From assembly GCA_003453435.1 (NCBI GenBank), contig DMLH01000053.1, forward strand, positions 1 to 6,653: DNA of 6,653 nucleotides. Reading direction: 5' to 3'. How positions within the stretch are numbered: the stretch's first letter is position 1; each line of letters starts with the position of its first letter. Source of the stretch: Clostridiales bacterium. GTDB taxonomy: Bacteria > Bacillota > Clostridia > Christensenellales > UBA1242. The notes below the pieces were generated by a model, which saw only the letters and a program-made list of their open reading frames with translations, was not told the DNA's origin and made no database searches. Positions 1 through 6,653 of this stretch are shown here, in pieces. The position numbers were made by a program, and so were the translations under genes.

Positions 1-1125
1 ATACGCGCCACAATTTGAACACTTTTTATATTCCAATGTTTTTTGCACAACTTCTGGCTTTATTTTTTGATTTGCATATTTCATTTCTTCAAAATCACTT
101 TGCACTTCTGTTTGTGAATTATCAGTATTAGTTTGTGTCGTGTCATCATCGCCAAAAACCTCGCCAACATAACCGTTATCTGTTTGACTTTGCGTTTTAC
201 CATATGCACTATAGTTTAAATTTGTTGGCAATCCTGTTTCAACATCACTTTTGCCTTGACTATCAACAACAAGTGTTTTAGAGGTCATGTCGTCCTCAAC
301 CGCATTTGCCTCTTGCAAATATACTTCGTTGGATTGGTTTTCAAAATTTTTAAACTGAGCATCTCTAACCGGATTTTCCAAATCATGCTGTTCGCCCACA
401 TACACATTTTTTGGTTTTTGCATTAACTCGTCTGGTGAAAGCGTTATTTTTTTGTATATTTTTTTAGGGAATTTTACTTGAGTTATTTCTATACTTTTTA
501 TTTTTAAACCAACATCGTAAAGTTCCTTATTTAACTGATCTTGCAAGTTTTCAATACATATGCTGTCCTTAGAATACAATTGCAAAACATTTAACTTTTG
601 TTTTTGCACAAATTTTGTAGATAACTCTGCCACCCAACAAGAAATTTCATTTTTTGCAACACCATCTCTTAAAATGCCATATCGCATAAACATGCCTTCC
701 ATAAAGTCCACAGGGCTAAATACTTCATAACTAAATTTGCCACATAATTTGCATGTCACATTTTTATATACTTTATCCTTAACAACAATACCTTCAAAAG
801 ATTCAAAACTTCCACCTTCAAAACTTTTTAAATTTATATAGTAAATATCTGCTTTGAAAAACTTTTTTAAATTGCCTTTTTTGTTTGGCTTACTTAATTT
901 TTCCATACGCGTTAATAATGGCATGTTGTTAGTATCCAGCCTATATCTTCCTGCCGTGAAAGTGTCAGCAATTTTATTCCTATAAACCAAGGCGGCAACA
1001 AAACCATCTGGCACATCCAAATTTGTTCCAAATTTTAGTTTTTTGCCAGACCTTAAAACCACCAAATTCTTAGAGTCTATGTTTCCTATTGATATCTTCT
1101 TTTTAAATATACTAAATAATCCCAT
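1..1125 (-). CDS. SPFH-domain protein with C-terminal zinc ribbon (YdjI-like), 3' end cut by window edge
   Basis: An open frame runs from the ATG at 1125-1123 to base 1 with no stop, giving 375 visible residues; the C-terminus is missing. Residues about 25-75 contain the GRYRLDTNNMPLLTR stretch, and residues about 92-140 contain DIYYINLKSFEG followed by a GKFSYEVFSPVDFM segment. This order matches the SPFH (stomatin/prohibitin/flotillin-like) domain of the Bacillus YdjI type, running to about residue 230. A low-complexity polar linker (about 240-345, rich in Q, N, T, D, E) follows, and the visible part ends with a CSNCG knuckle (C369, C372), the first half of a zinc ribbon. There is no signal peptide or membrane segment, so it is probably cytoplasmic and peripherally membrane-associated. 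Family members are thought to assemble as membrane-linked scaffolds, but the exact role is unknown. An extra CKLC pair (C125, C128) lies inside the SPFH domain. The start has no Shine-Dalgarno; see the promoter entry. Confidence 0.88.
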   Translation of the reverse strand, partial: MGLFSIFKKKISIGNIDSKNLVVLRSGKKLKFGTNLDVPDGFVAALVYRNKIADTFTAGRYRLDTNNMPLLTRMEKLSKPNKKGNLKKFFKADIYYINLKSFEGGSFESFEGIVVKDKVYKNVTCKLCGKFSYEVFSPVDFMEGMFMRYGILRDGVAKNEISCWVAELSTKFVQKQKLNVLQLYSKDSICIENLQDQLNKELYDVGLKIKSIEITQVKFPKKIYKKITLSPDELMQKPKNVYVGEQHDLENPVRDAQFKNFENQSNEVYLQEANAVEDDMTSKTLVVDSQGKSDVETGLPTNLNYSAYGKTQSQTDNGYVGEVFGDDDTTQTNTDNSQTEVQSDFEEMKYANQKIKPEVVQKTLEYKKCSNCGAY

Positions 1126-1131
1126 GCTCTT

Positions 1132-1160
1132 ATTATATCACAGCAATTTAAAAGTATCAA
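1132..1160 (-). promoter_or_regulatory. Sigma-A type promoter for the SPFH gene, extended -10
   Basis: Reading the minus strand, TTGATA (1160-1155) is followed by a 17-base spacer and TATAAT (1137-1132), with TG one base upstream of the -10 (TGATATAAT, an extended -10). Only six bases (AAGAGC) separate the -10 from the ATG at 1125. At the usual distance, transcription would start on or next to the A of the ATG, implying a leaderless or nearly leaderless mRNA. Hexamers and spacing are seen directly; activity is inferred. Confidence 0.8.
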
Positions 1161-1171
1161 TGCGGATTTTA

Positions 1172-1200
1172 AAAATAATAAATAATTTGTAAAATTTCAA
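1172..1200 (-). promoter_or_regulatory. Possible second, upstream promoter for the SPFH gene
   Basis: On the minus strand TTGAAA (1200-1195), a 17-base spacer and TATTTT (1177-1172) form a weaker promoter-like pair. It would give a leader of about 40 bases, but that leader still has no good Shine-Dalgarno before the ATG. In such AT-rich DNA this may be chance. Confidence 0.25.
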
Positions 1201-1268
1201 AGTTTCATAACAAAATAAATGAAAAAATTATAAAATCAAAAAACACCACATATATTACAATAAGTGTT

Positions 1269-1273
1269 GGAGG
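1269..1273 (+). promoter_or_regulatory. Shine-Dalgarno that fixes the TTG start of the PRC-barrel gene
   Basis: GGAGG lies five bases before TTG at 1279. The in-frame GTG at 1264 is upstream of this site and has no ribosome binding site of its own, so the site marks TTG 1279 as the start. Confidence 0.82.
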
Positions 1274-1278
1274 TTAAA

Positions 1279-1995
1279 TTGGAAAACGTTTTAAAACTTT
1301 TAGGAAAGCCAGTTGTTAGCATTTATAACGGAACATTGGAAGGATTTGTAAAAAATATTTTGGTGGATAAAAAACTGAAAAAAATTGCATGGCTAGAAAT
1401 TTTCGATGATGAAAATCAAGATGAAAAAATACTAGACGCAACAAACATTTACGCCTTGAATAATGACGCAATAATGATTAAAAATAATGAAAAATTATAT
1501 GTTGCCAACACTATAGATACAAACTGCATTAACCCAATTGGCTATAAAGTTTATAACATTAATGGCAAATATGAAAACAAAATTACTGACCTTGTTTTTG
1601 ATGAGAAATTATATGTAAAATCAATTGTTTTGCAAGACGATTTACTGTTAGATGAAAAAAGTGTTTTAAATGTTGGAAATAATATTATTATTAAAACAGA
1701 TGAAACTGTTAAAATTCAATATTTTAAACCAAAATCGAAAATAAAATTAAGCATAAACAAAGAAGAAAAAGTTGAAGCACTTGAGGAAAAAAATGCTGTT
1801 ATTATAAAATCTCATCCCAACAAAATTTTAACGGCTGGATATGAATTTTTAATTGGTCGTAAAGTTGGACAAAATATATACTCGGAAACAAAACAATTGC
1901 TGGTTAAAAAGAATAGTAAAATAACAAATCAAATTATAGACATTGCAAGCCAAAATGGTAAACTAAAAGAACTAACAACCTACAGCGTTATTTAA
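1279..1995 (+). CDS. PRC-barrel domain protein, two repeats, 238 aa
   Basis: The start is TTG 1279, chosen because GGAGG sits five bases upstream; a longer frame from GTG 1264 would place that site inside the gene. Residues about 10-75 (GKPVVSIYNGTLEGFVKNILVD) form a first PRC-barrel, the small beta-barrel fold shared by RimM and the photosynthetic reaction-centre H subunit. Residues about 86-150 (NPIGYKVYNINGKYENKITDLVFD) look like a second copy. After a charged linker, residues 187-238 hold an LIGRKV...ITNQIIDIA...GKLKEL element that I associate with PRC-barrel proteins of Bacillota. There is no signal peptide or membrane helix, so it is likely cytoplasmic. The fold usually mediates protein or RNA contacts; no catalytic residues are seen and the function is unknown. 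It is divergent from the SPFH gene and convergent with the coiled-coil gene. Its own promoter is not clear: a TATATT at 1251-1256 is the best -10 candidate but lacks a good -35. Confidence 0.85.
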   Translation: MENVLKLLGKPVVSIYNGTLEGFVKNILVDKKLKKIAWLEIFDDENQDEKILDATNIYALNNDAIMIKNNEKLYVANTIDTNCINPIGYKVYNINGKYENKITDLVFDEKLYVKSIVLQDDLLLDEKSVLNVGNNIIIKTDETVKIQYFKPKSKIKLSINKEEKVEALEEKNAVIIKSHPNKILTAGYEFLIGRKVGQNIYSETKQLLVKKNSKITNQIIDIASQNGKLKELTTYSVI

Positions 1996-2048
1996 TAAAA
2001 CAAATATAAATTTTTAAACTTTAAACAATTAAAATCAACATAAAAAAA

Positions 2049-2079
2049 CCTGGCGAATGTTATGTTCGCTAGGCTTTTT
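2049..2079. terminator. Rho-independent terminator between convergent genes, probably bidirectional
   Basis: CCTGGCGAA (2049-2057) and TTCGCTAGG (2065-2073) form a nine-pair stem around a seven-base loop. On the plus strand all pairs form, with one G-U wobble, and TTTTT follows at 2075-2079. On the minus strand the wobble becomes an A-C mismatch, but seven T residues (complement of 2042-2048) follow the stem. It lies 53 bases after the PRC-barrel stop and 9 bases from the coiled-coil gene stop, so it can end both transcripts. Confidence 0.88.
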
Positions 2080-2082
2080 AAA

Positions 2083-4662
2083 TTACTTGTTATCGCCACT
2101 ATTATCATCAATATCTTTTAGCATGTTTTTTAATTGCTCATTGAATTGTGCTAAGTTTAGTGTGTCAAATCCTGAACCTGATTTTGCTGGCTTTTGCTGT
2201 TTTTCAACACTTGGTTTTACACTTGGTGCTGATTTTTTTGCACTAGCCTTTTTGCTGGTTGACTTTGCTTTAACTGGTTTTTTTACAGCAGGTTTTTTAG
2301 CCTTTGGCTTTGCACTAGATTTTTTAGGGCTAGATTTTTTGCTTGATTTTGGTGCTTTCTCTGCAACCTTTTTAGTTTCTTCTAATTGCTTTGACAAGTT
2401 TTTATTCTGCTTTTCAAGTTCTGCACTTTTTTCTTCAATTAACTTATCTAATTCCTCAAGTTCATCCTTTTTTGACGCCTCAACTTTTTGTACTGCTGGT
2501 TTTGTTTCCTTAGGTTTTTTAATTTTTACTTTTTGGCTAGGAGCTTTTTTAGAAGTTGGTTTTGGTTCTTCCTTAACCTCTTCAACCGCATCTTCTTCAG
2601 CCTCTTTTTCTTCTTCTGCAGATGGCTGTTCTTCCTCTTCAACAGCGGAAAGGCTATTGCTGTTTTCCCACTTAAAGTCGTAAACAGGTTTATGAAATCT
2701 TGACTTAAGTTCGTCCAAATTAACCTCAACAGGCTCTTCCTTGGAACCAACTTGTTCTTCTACTTTAGATGTTAATTCTTCGGCACTAGATGATGAAACT
2801 TCATCAAACAAACTGCCATCCATAGGAGCTTCAACGGCCTCTGATGGTTGCTCAGCAACTTCTTCTGCAGGCTCTTCAACTTTTTCCTCTGGTTTTACTT
2901 CAGCGTAATCAGGCTCTGCAACTTCGCTGTTTTGCTCAGGTTCACCTTGGCCATCTTGATTTACGTATTTTTTATGGCCTTCTTCGTCAATAAAGTACAT
3001 TCTGCCGTTGACATCAGCATAAACCTCATCACCACTGATACGTTTTTTGTGTTTTAGTTCACTAATATATTCTTTTTGATTTGCAATTTGCTCGTCTTTC
3101 TTAACAATGATTTCATCTTTTCTTGCAATTTCCATTTTTCTGCTTTCAAGTTCTTGTTTGACAGAGAATATTTCTTGATTTCTGTCATCATCAACATTTC
3201 CATACTCGGATAATCTTGACTCTTGCTCTGCAATAACTTGCTCTTGCTCTTCAATTTTTTGAGTACTATTTTGAAGTTTTTCTAATGTTTCATCATAAAT
3301 AGCGTTCTTTTCAACAACAATTCTGTCTCTTTCTTCAATTTCCATTTGAAGTTTAGCGGTCTCTGCCTTTAAGCCTTCAATTTCTTCCTTGCTCTGCTCA
3401 TCAACAATTGCTTTTAACTCAGAATAAATTTTATCTGCATAAGACTTAAATTCGCTGTTAAGAGAAGTTTCTGCACGTTTTCTATCTTCCTCTATTTCGG
3501 CACGTTTAGCCTCAATTTGTTCATTAATTTTCTTTCTTTCTTCTTCAAACTTTCTGTTGTCTTCTTGTGCTTCTTTTTCAATTTGACGTTGCTTTTGAAT
3601 TTCATTTTCTCTTTGTTTTCTCAAATCATTACCAACAATCAAATTTGTTGTGGCATCAAGTTTTTCTTTTAATCTATCCAAAGTTTCTTGAATATCTCTT
3701 AACTTTCTTTGTGCAGCCTTTGCTTTTTCATCATAATTCTTTTCAAGCAAATCTCTTTCGCCTTCTAACTCAGAAATAACTGCACGAGTGCCGTTTTTGT
3801 TTCCAATAAACTGTTCACTTACTTGCATTGCTTTTTCCATAACAAGGCTACCATTGATGCCTAATGCGGAAAAATCATATAATTCATGAACAACTTGACT
3901 ATCTTTTGCTTTTTTAATTTGCTCTTGTTCAAACAATGCTCTTTGTTGTAAATACTCTTGCAAAACTGGAATACCTGCAACAATTTCTTTTCTTGTAAAC
4001 AAAATTTCATAATCTACATAATCAGGTAGTGTTGTAACTGCCCTATCCAAATATTTTTGGAACATATCAAAATTGTAGTAAACATCTGATATTGTTGAAT
4101 TTCTTCTTGCTTTTAAAAACAAAACATATATTTCGCCAATAAATATTGTCACAATTGGAAGCAATAATGATGTAGCGATGCTTGAAAAGGAGAATTGATT
4201 GTTTGCTGCACCTGATGCGAAATATGAAATACCAAAAATAAACCCAATTAATGCAATTGAAATAATACTTGTTCTTACAGCGGTTATGTGACTTGCATAA
4301 GCACTTGCTTTAAATGGCTTATCAACACAATTTTGTTCACTGAAAAACTCGCTTGGCTTTTTATCCCTGCTTACCATGAATTGTTGCCATTGTTTCCTCA
4401 TTGTGTTTGGAATACGTTTCATAAGTTTGTTAAACTCAACCAAATTGTCTTCTGTAACAAAAGGATTAAGTTCCAAATACTTGTTTAACTTATTAACTGC
4501 TCTTAGTGTTTTAAGTTCTATTGAAAACTGTGTGCAAATAAAACTTATAATAATTGCAAGTAGATCTAATGAAAGCCCTATTACAACCATCCACACATAA
4601 CCCAAAGAAGCCGTTAAATTACCAAGAGTATCAATTATTGAACTGAATATATCTAATAACAT
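2083..4662 (-). CDS. Membrane-anchored long coiled-coil protein with acidic linker and lysine-rich H1-like tail, 859 aa
   Basis: I do not recognise a named family. The start is ATG 4662, with AGGAG seven bases upstream; a frame extension to ATG 4725 would run through the promoter. Three hydrophobic segments lie at about residues 22-45, 132-150 and 161-183, with a charged 50-130 region between the first and second. This layout loosely recalls MotA/TolQ/ExbB-like channel subunits, but no clear signature motif is seen. Residues about 295-540 are a charged heptad-like coiled coil with breaks near 345 and 490. A short aromatic segment, VYADVNGRMYFIDEEG (547-562), follows. Residues about 573-700 are very acidic and probably disordered, interrupted by a short motif, FHKPVYDFKW (656-665). 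Residues about 701-829 are rich in Lys, Ala, Ser and Pro, like histone H1 tails, with one helix at about 731-766. A predicted amphipathic helix (832-850) ends the protein. Most of it is likely cytoplasmic. The strong promoter and ribosome site suggest high expression. A structural, tethering or polyanion-binding role is possible but inferred. Confidence 0.85.
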   Translation of the reverse strand: MLLDIFSSIIDTLGNLTASLGYVWMVVIGLSLDLLAIIISFICTQFSIELKTLRAVNKLNKYLELNPFVTEDNLVEFNKLMKRIPNTMRKQWQQFMVSRDKKPSEFFSEQNCVDKPFKASAYASHITAVRTSIISIALIGFIFGISYFASGAANNQFSFSSIATSLLLPIVTIFIGEIYVLFLKARRNSTISDVYYNFDMFQKYLDRAVTTLPDYVDYEILFTRKEIVAGIPVLQEYLQQRALFEQEQIKKAKDSQVVHELYDFSALGINGSLVMEKAMQVSEQFIGNKNGTRAVISELEGERDLLEKNYDEKAKAAQRKLRDIQETLDRLKEKLDATTNLIVGNDLRKQRENEIQKQRQIEKEAQEDNRKFEEERKKINEQIEAKRAEIEEDRKRAETSLNSEFKSYADKIYSELKAIVDEQSKEEIEGLKAETAKLQMEIEERDRIVVEKNAIYDETLEKLQNSTQKIEEQEQVIAEQESRLSEYGNVDDDRNQEIFSVKQELESRKMEIARKDEIIVKKDEQIANQKEYISELKHKKRISGDEVYADVNGRMYFIDEEGHKKYVNQDGQGEPEQNSEVAEPDYAEVKPEEKVEEPAEEVAEQPSEAVEAPMDGSLFDEVSSSSAEELTSKVEEQVGSKEEPVEVNLDELKSRFHKPVYDFKWENSNSLSAVEEEEQPSAEEEKEAEEDAVEEVKEEPKPTSKKAPSQKVKIKKPKETKPAVQKVEASKKDELEELDKLIEEKSAELEKQNKNLSKQLEETKKVAEKAPKSSKKSSPKKSSAKPKAKKPAVKKPVKAKSTSKKASAKKSAPSVKPSVEKQQKPAKSGSGFDTLNLAQFNEQLKNMLKDIDDNSGDNK

Positions 4663-4669
4663 AATAATT

Positions 4670-4674
4670 CTCCT
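4670..4674 (-). promoter_or_regulatory. Strong Shine-Dalgarno of the coiled-coil gene
   Basis: AGGAG on the minus strand (4674-4670) lies seven bases before ATG 4662. This sets the start 21 codons inside the longest open frame. Confidence 0.88.
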
Positions 4675-4696
4675 ATTAATTTTTGCGATTATTAAT

Positions 4697-4725
4697 AGTA
4701 TAATTTTTGTTTTAAAATTTGTCAA
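4697..4725 (-). promoter_or_regulatory. Near-consensus sigma-A promoter of the coiled-coil gene
   Basis: On the minus strand TTGACA (4725-4720, perfect -35) is followed by exactly 17 bases and TATACT (4702-4697, five of six matches to the -10). The predicted transcript start is near 4690, giving a leader of about 28 bases that carries the AGGAG site. The promoter begins nine bases after the addA stop codon, so this gene can be expressed independently of addA. Confidence 0.85.
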
Positions 4726-4733
4726 ATAAAAAA

Positions 4734-6653
4734 CTAAATAATTATCAGTTTGCTTAAATAAAAACTATATATAATTTTTTTTGAAACTGGCAACTTATAA
4801 AATTGTTCAATTGCCCTTGCATAAATATTTAATTGAGTTGAGTATTTTTTTATAAAATCCTCATCAGTTTTAAGCCTTGAAGTTTTATAATCAATCAAAT
4901 ATATTTCATCGCTTTTTATAATTATTAAATCTGCAACACCTTGAATAAGAATTTTGTTTTCTTGAATGGTATTGATTAACTGATTGGCTGGCATATACGC
5001 AAGAAATTGCTTTTCTTTTGAGACATTGTCTCGATTGTCGATTAACTTATTTAGTTGCAAAATTGCTGTTACAATTTTGTTTTCGTCAACCAAATTTGAT
5101 TCATTTGTTGTAATAATATTGGCGTCTTTTAAGTTAGCAATTTGTTTAGTAATATCACTTTCATCATTAGTAAAGTTTAAGTACTGCATGTATTTATGAT
5201 ATGCCGTACCTATACTTAAAAAGTCATCATCATCAAATTTATCGGTCTTTTTGTAATTAAAATTAGATATATTATAGTGTTCTTCTTCTGCCATTATTTG
5301 CGAAACTGTGTTTTTCTTTGCTAAATTGTTTTGCTCAAACTTATATTTAAGTGTGTTCATAAATTCTTCACTATCAATCTTTAGTTGCTCTGGCTTAATG
5401 TTGTTTAATTGCATAGGTTCAAATTCAAAATCATCATAATTTACGTATTTAATTTCTATATTTGTTGCTGATTTTTCATCACCCAAATTTTTAAGCATGT
5501 ATTTAGTTGAATTTAGTTGTTTAATGTCCTCCTCACTCAAACAGCCAAGCATCCAATCCAAGTAATTGTTTGCTTTAAAAATTTCATAATCTGATTTTAA
5601 ACTTTTTACATTTGTTGTGTTGCATGAGCCAATTATTGTCAAATAATTTTTTGCTCTTGTTAATGCAACATAAAGCAATCTTTTATTTTCTTTTCTGTTT
5701 TCGCTTTTTATTTTTTGTTTAAATGCTTTGTAAGGTAAATTATCATATGCCTTATGTAGTTCTAAGTCATAACTTGGCATGCAAATACCCCAATCGTTAT
5801 CCATAAGCAATTTTTCAGTTTCACTTTTTGTGCTAAATGGTTTTGCACAACCAATTAAGAACACTACTGGGTATTCTAGTCCCTTGCTTTTGTGAATTGT
5901 GCAAAGTGTAACAGCGTTTTCGCCATCTTTAATAGTATTATCAAATTTAAGTTCAGAGCCATATGTATCTATGTAATTTATAAATTCAAATAAGCTGTAA
6001 TTTTTAATACTAATTAGACTATCCATAAGTAAGTTTAAATGGCTTTCAAATTCGCTACCAAAATTATTTATTGCAAAGTATGTATCCAAGTTTTCTTTTT
6101 CAACAATTATGTTAATAAGCTCACAAATATCTTTATATGTACTAATATTTTTGTAGAAGTACAACTTATCATAAAAAGTTGCTAGTTTTTGCGATATGAC
6201 ATCTGCGTGCTCAATTTTATATTTTTCAACTGCCTCATAGAAAAATTCCTCTTTGGAATATAAACTCCTTATTGTAGAAAGTTCATCAAAAGAAAGGCAA
6301 CCAATATTGCTTAATGAAGAAATAAGCGGAACATCATTTTTGTAATTTTCAATTGTTCTTATAATGTTCATTAAAATTTGCATATCGTAATTGTCAAATA
6401 ATGCATCTTCATATGTGGTTGAAACAGGTATGCCAGCCTCATTTAAAATTTGACGTATTTTTGGCAAAACGTTATTTTTACTTCTAGACAAAACTGCCAT
6501 GTCGCCAAACGTTATGTTTTTATAACTATCGCTCTTAGCGTCGTAATATTTTTTATTTAGCATGTCTTTAATTTCGCTGGCAAGAAGTAATGCTTCTTTT
6601 TTAATATCATCAGTTTTATCAAATGTTAGTTCACTATCTTTTACAGAGTAAAC
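4734..6653 (-). CDS. addA: ATP-dependent helicase/nuclease subunit A (AddA), C-terminal part, 5' end cut by window edge
   Basis: The frame is open from the right edge (6653) to the TAG at 4734-4736, giving 639 visible residues. The first in-frame ATG, at 6563, is internal, because AddA-like sequence (VYSVKDSELTFDK, then a helix with EALLLASEI) continues upstream of it; roughly half of a typical protein of about 1,200 residues is off the window, including the Walker A helicase motif. Superfamily 1 motifs seen are FGDMAVLSRS (about 49-58, motif IV), AVTLCTIHKSKGLEYPVVFL (about 247-266, motif V) and RLLYVALTRAK (about 325-335, motif VI). A RecB-family nuclease domain follows: GTAYH (H486), GVADL (D575), DYKT (D588, K590) and QLNIY (Q607, Y611), so the nuclease site looks intact. 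With AddB, AddA makes the enzyme that unwinds and resects double-strand breaks up to Chi and loads RecA. addB would be expected upstream, outside the window. No terminator follows the stop. Confidence 0.93.
   Translation of the reverse strand, partial: VYSVKDSELTFDKTDDIKKEALLLASEIKDMLNKKYYDAKSDSYKNITFGDMAVLSRSKNNVLPKIRQILNEAGIPVSTTYEDALFDNYDMQILMNIIRTIENYKNDVPLISSLSNIGCLSFDELSTIRSLYSKEEFFYEAVEKYKIEHADVISQKLATFYDKLYFYKNISTYKDICELINIIVEKENLDTYFAINNFGSEFESHLNLLMDSLISIKNYSLFEFINYIDTYGSELKFDNTIKDGENAVTLCTIHKSKGLEYPVVFLIGCAKPFSTKSETEKLLMDNDWGICMPSYDLELHKAYDNLPYKAFKQKIKSENRKENKRLLYVALTRAKNYLTIIGSCNTTNVKSLKSDYEIFKANNYLDWMLGCLSEEDIKQLNSTKYMLKNLGDEKSATNIEIKYVNYDDFEFEPMQLNNIKPEQLKIDSEEFMNTLKYKFEQNNLAKKNTVSQIMAEEEHYNISNFNYKKTDKFDDDDFLSIGTAYHKYMQYLNFTNDESDITKQIANLKDANIITTNESNLVDENKIVTAILQLNKLIDNRDNVSKEKQFLAYMPANQLINTIQENKILIQGVADLIIIKSDEIYLIDYKTSRLKTDEDFIKKYSTQLNIYARAIEQFYKLPVSKKIIYSFYLSKLIII

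Noticed and set aside
1229..1256. Promoter for the PRC-barrel gene (TATAAA at 1229-1234 or TATATT at 1251-1256)
   Set aside because: Neither -10 candidate has a convincing -35 at 16-18 bases, and such hexamers are expected by chance in this AT-rich stretch. A promoter must exist but cannot be placed.
2057..2683. A 208-codon open frame on the plus strand, rich in Phe, Ser and Leu, opposite the coiled-coil gene
   Set aside because: It is the antisense of the Lys/Ala/Ser/Pro-rich tail, whose codons rarely create stops on the other strand. Its start overlaps the terminator stem, it has no ribosome site, and its composition is a mirror of the tail.
4663..4733. A terminator for addA in the gap before the coiled-coil gene
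   Set aside because: No GC stem followed by a T-run is visible; the gap is taken up by the promoter, leader and ribosome site.
4734..6563. A complete 609-residue helicase starting at ATG 6563
   Set aside because: The frame stays open upstream to the window edge with AddA-like sequence, and the N-terminal helicase motifs are missing, so this ATG is internal.
2083..6653. A Zorya-like defence system: coiled-coil membrane protein (ZorA-like) beside a helicase-nuclease
   Set aside because: No ZorB-like partner is in the window, the MotA signature is not clear, and the helicase has AddA-specific motif order and nuclease domain, so it is a housekeeping repair enzyme. The coiled-coil gene also has its own promoter.

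Overview
The window is AT-rich, uses the standard bacterial code (Trp is TGG; the three visible stops are TAG, TAA and TAA), and has Gram-positive style signals: strong Shine-Dalgarno sequences, TTGACA/TATAAT-type promoters and a TTG start. With an AddA-type helicase-nuclease, a YdjI-like SPFH/zinc-ribbon protein and a PRC-barrel protein of the type seen in Bacillota, it most likely comes from a low-GC Bacillota, perhaps an uncultured Clostridia-like lineage. Nothing points to a phage, plasmid, insertion sequence or CRISPR array.

Layout from left to right. (1) 1-1125, minus: an SPFH-domain protein whose C-terminal zinc ribbon is cut by the left edge; its promoter lies so close to the ATG that the mRNA may be leaderless. 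(2) 1126-1278: a short AT-rich divergent intergenic region. (3) 1279-1995, plus: a two-repeat PRC-barrel protein starting at TTG. (4) 1996-2082: a convergent intergenic gap holding a hairpin terminator that could serve both directions. (5) 2083-4662, minus: an 859-residue membrane-anchored coiled-coil protein with an acidic linker and a lysine-rich, histone-H1-like tail, under a near-consensus promoter and a strong ribosome binding site. (6) 4734-6653, minus: the C-terminal part of addA, running off the right edge.

The genes do not form an obvious single pathway. addA is a housekeeping recombination and repair gene. The coiled-coil gene lies 71 bases downstream on the same strand but has its own promoter, so it may be transcribed independently, with possible read-through from addA because no terminator is visible between them. 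The SPFH and PRC-barrel genes are divergently arranged. The most unusual item is the coiled-coil protein: three membrane segments, a long cytoplasmic rod, and a basic tail that could bind nucleic acid or another polyanion. Its function is not recognised. All gaps between genes are shorter than 300 bases.
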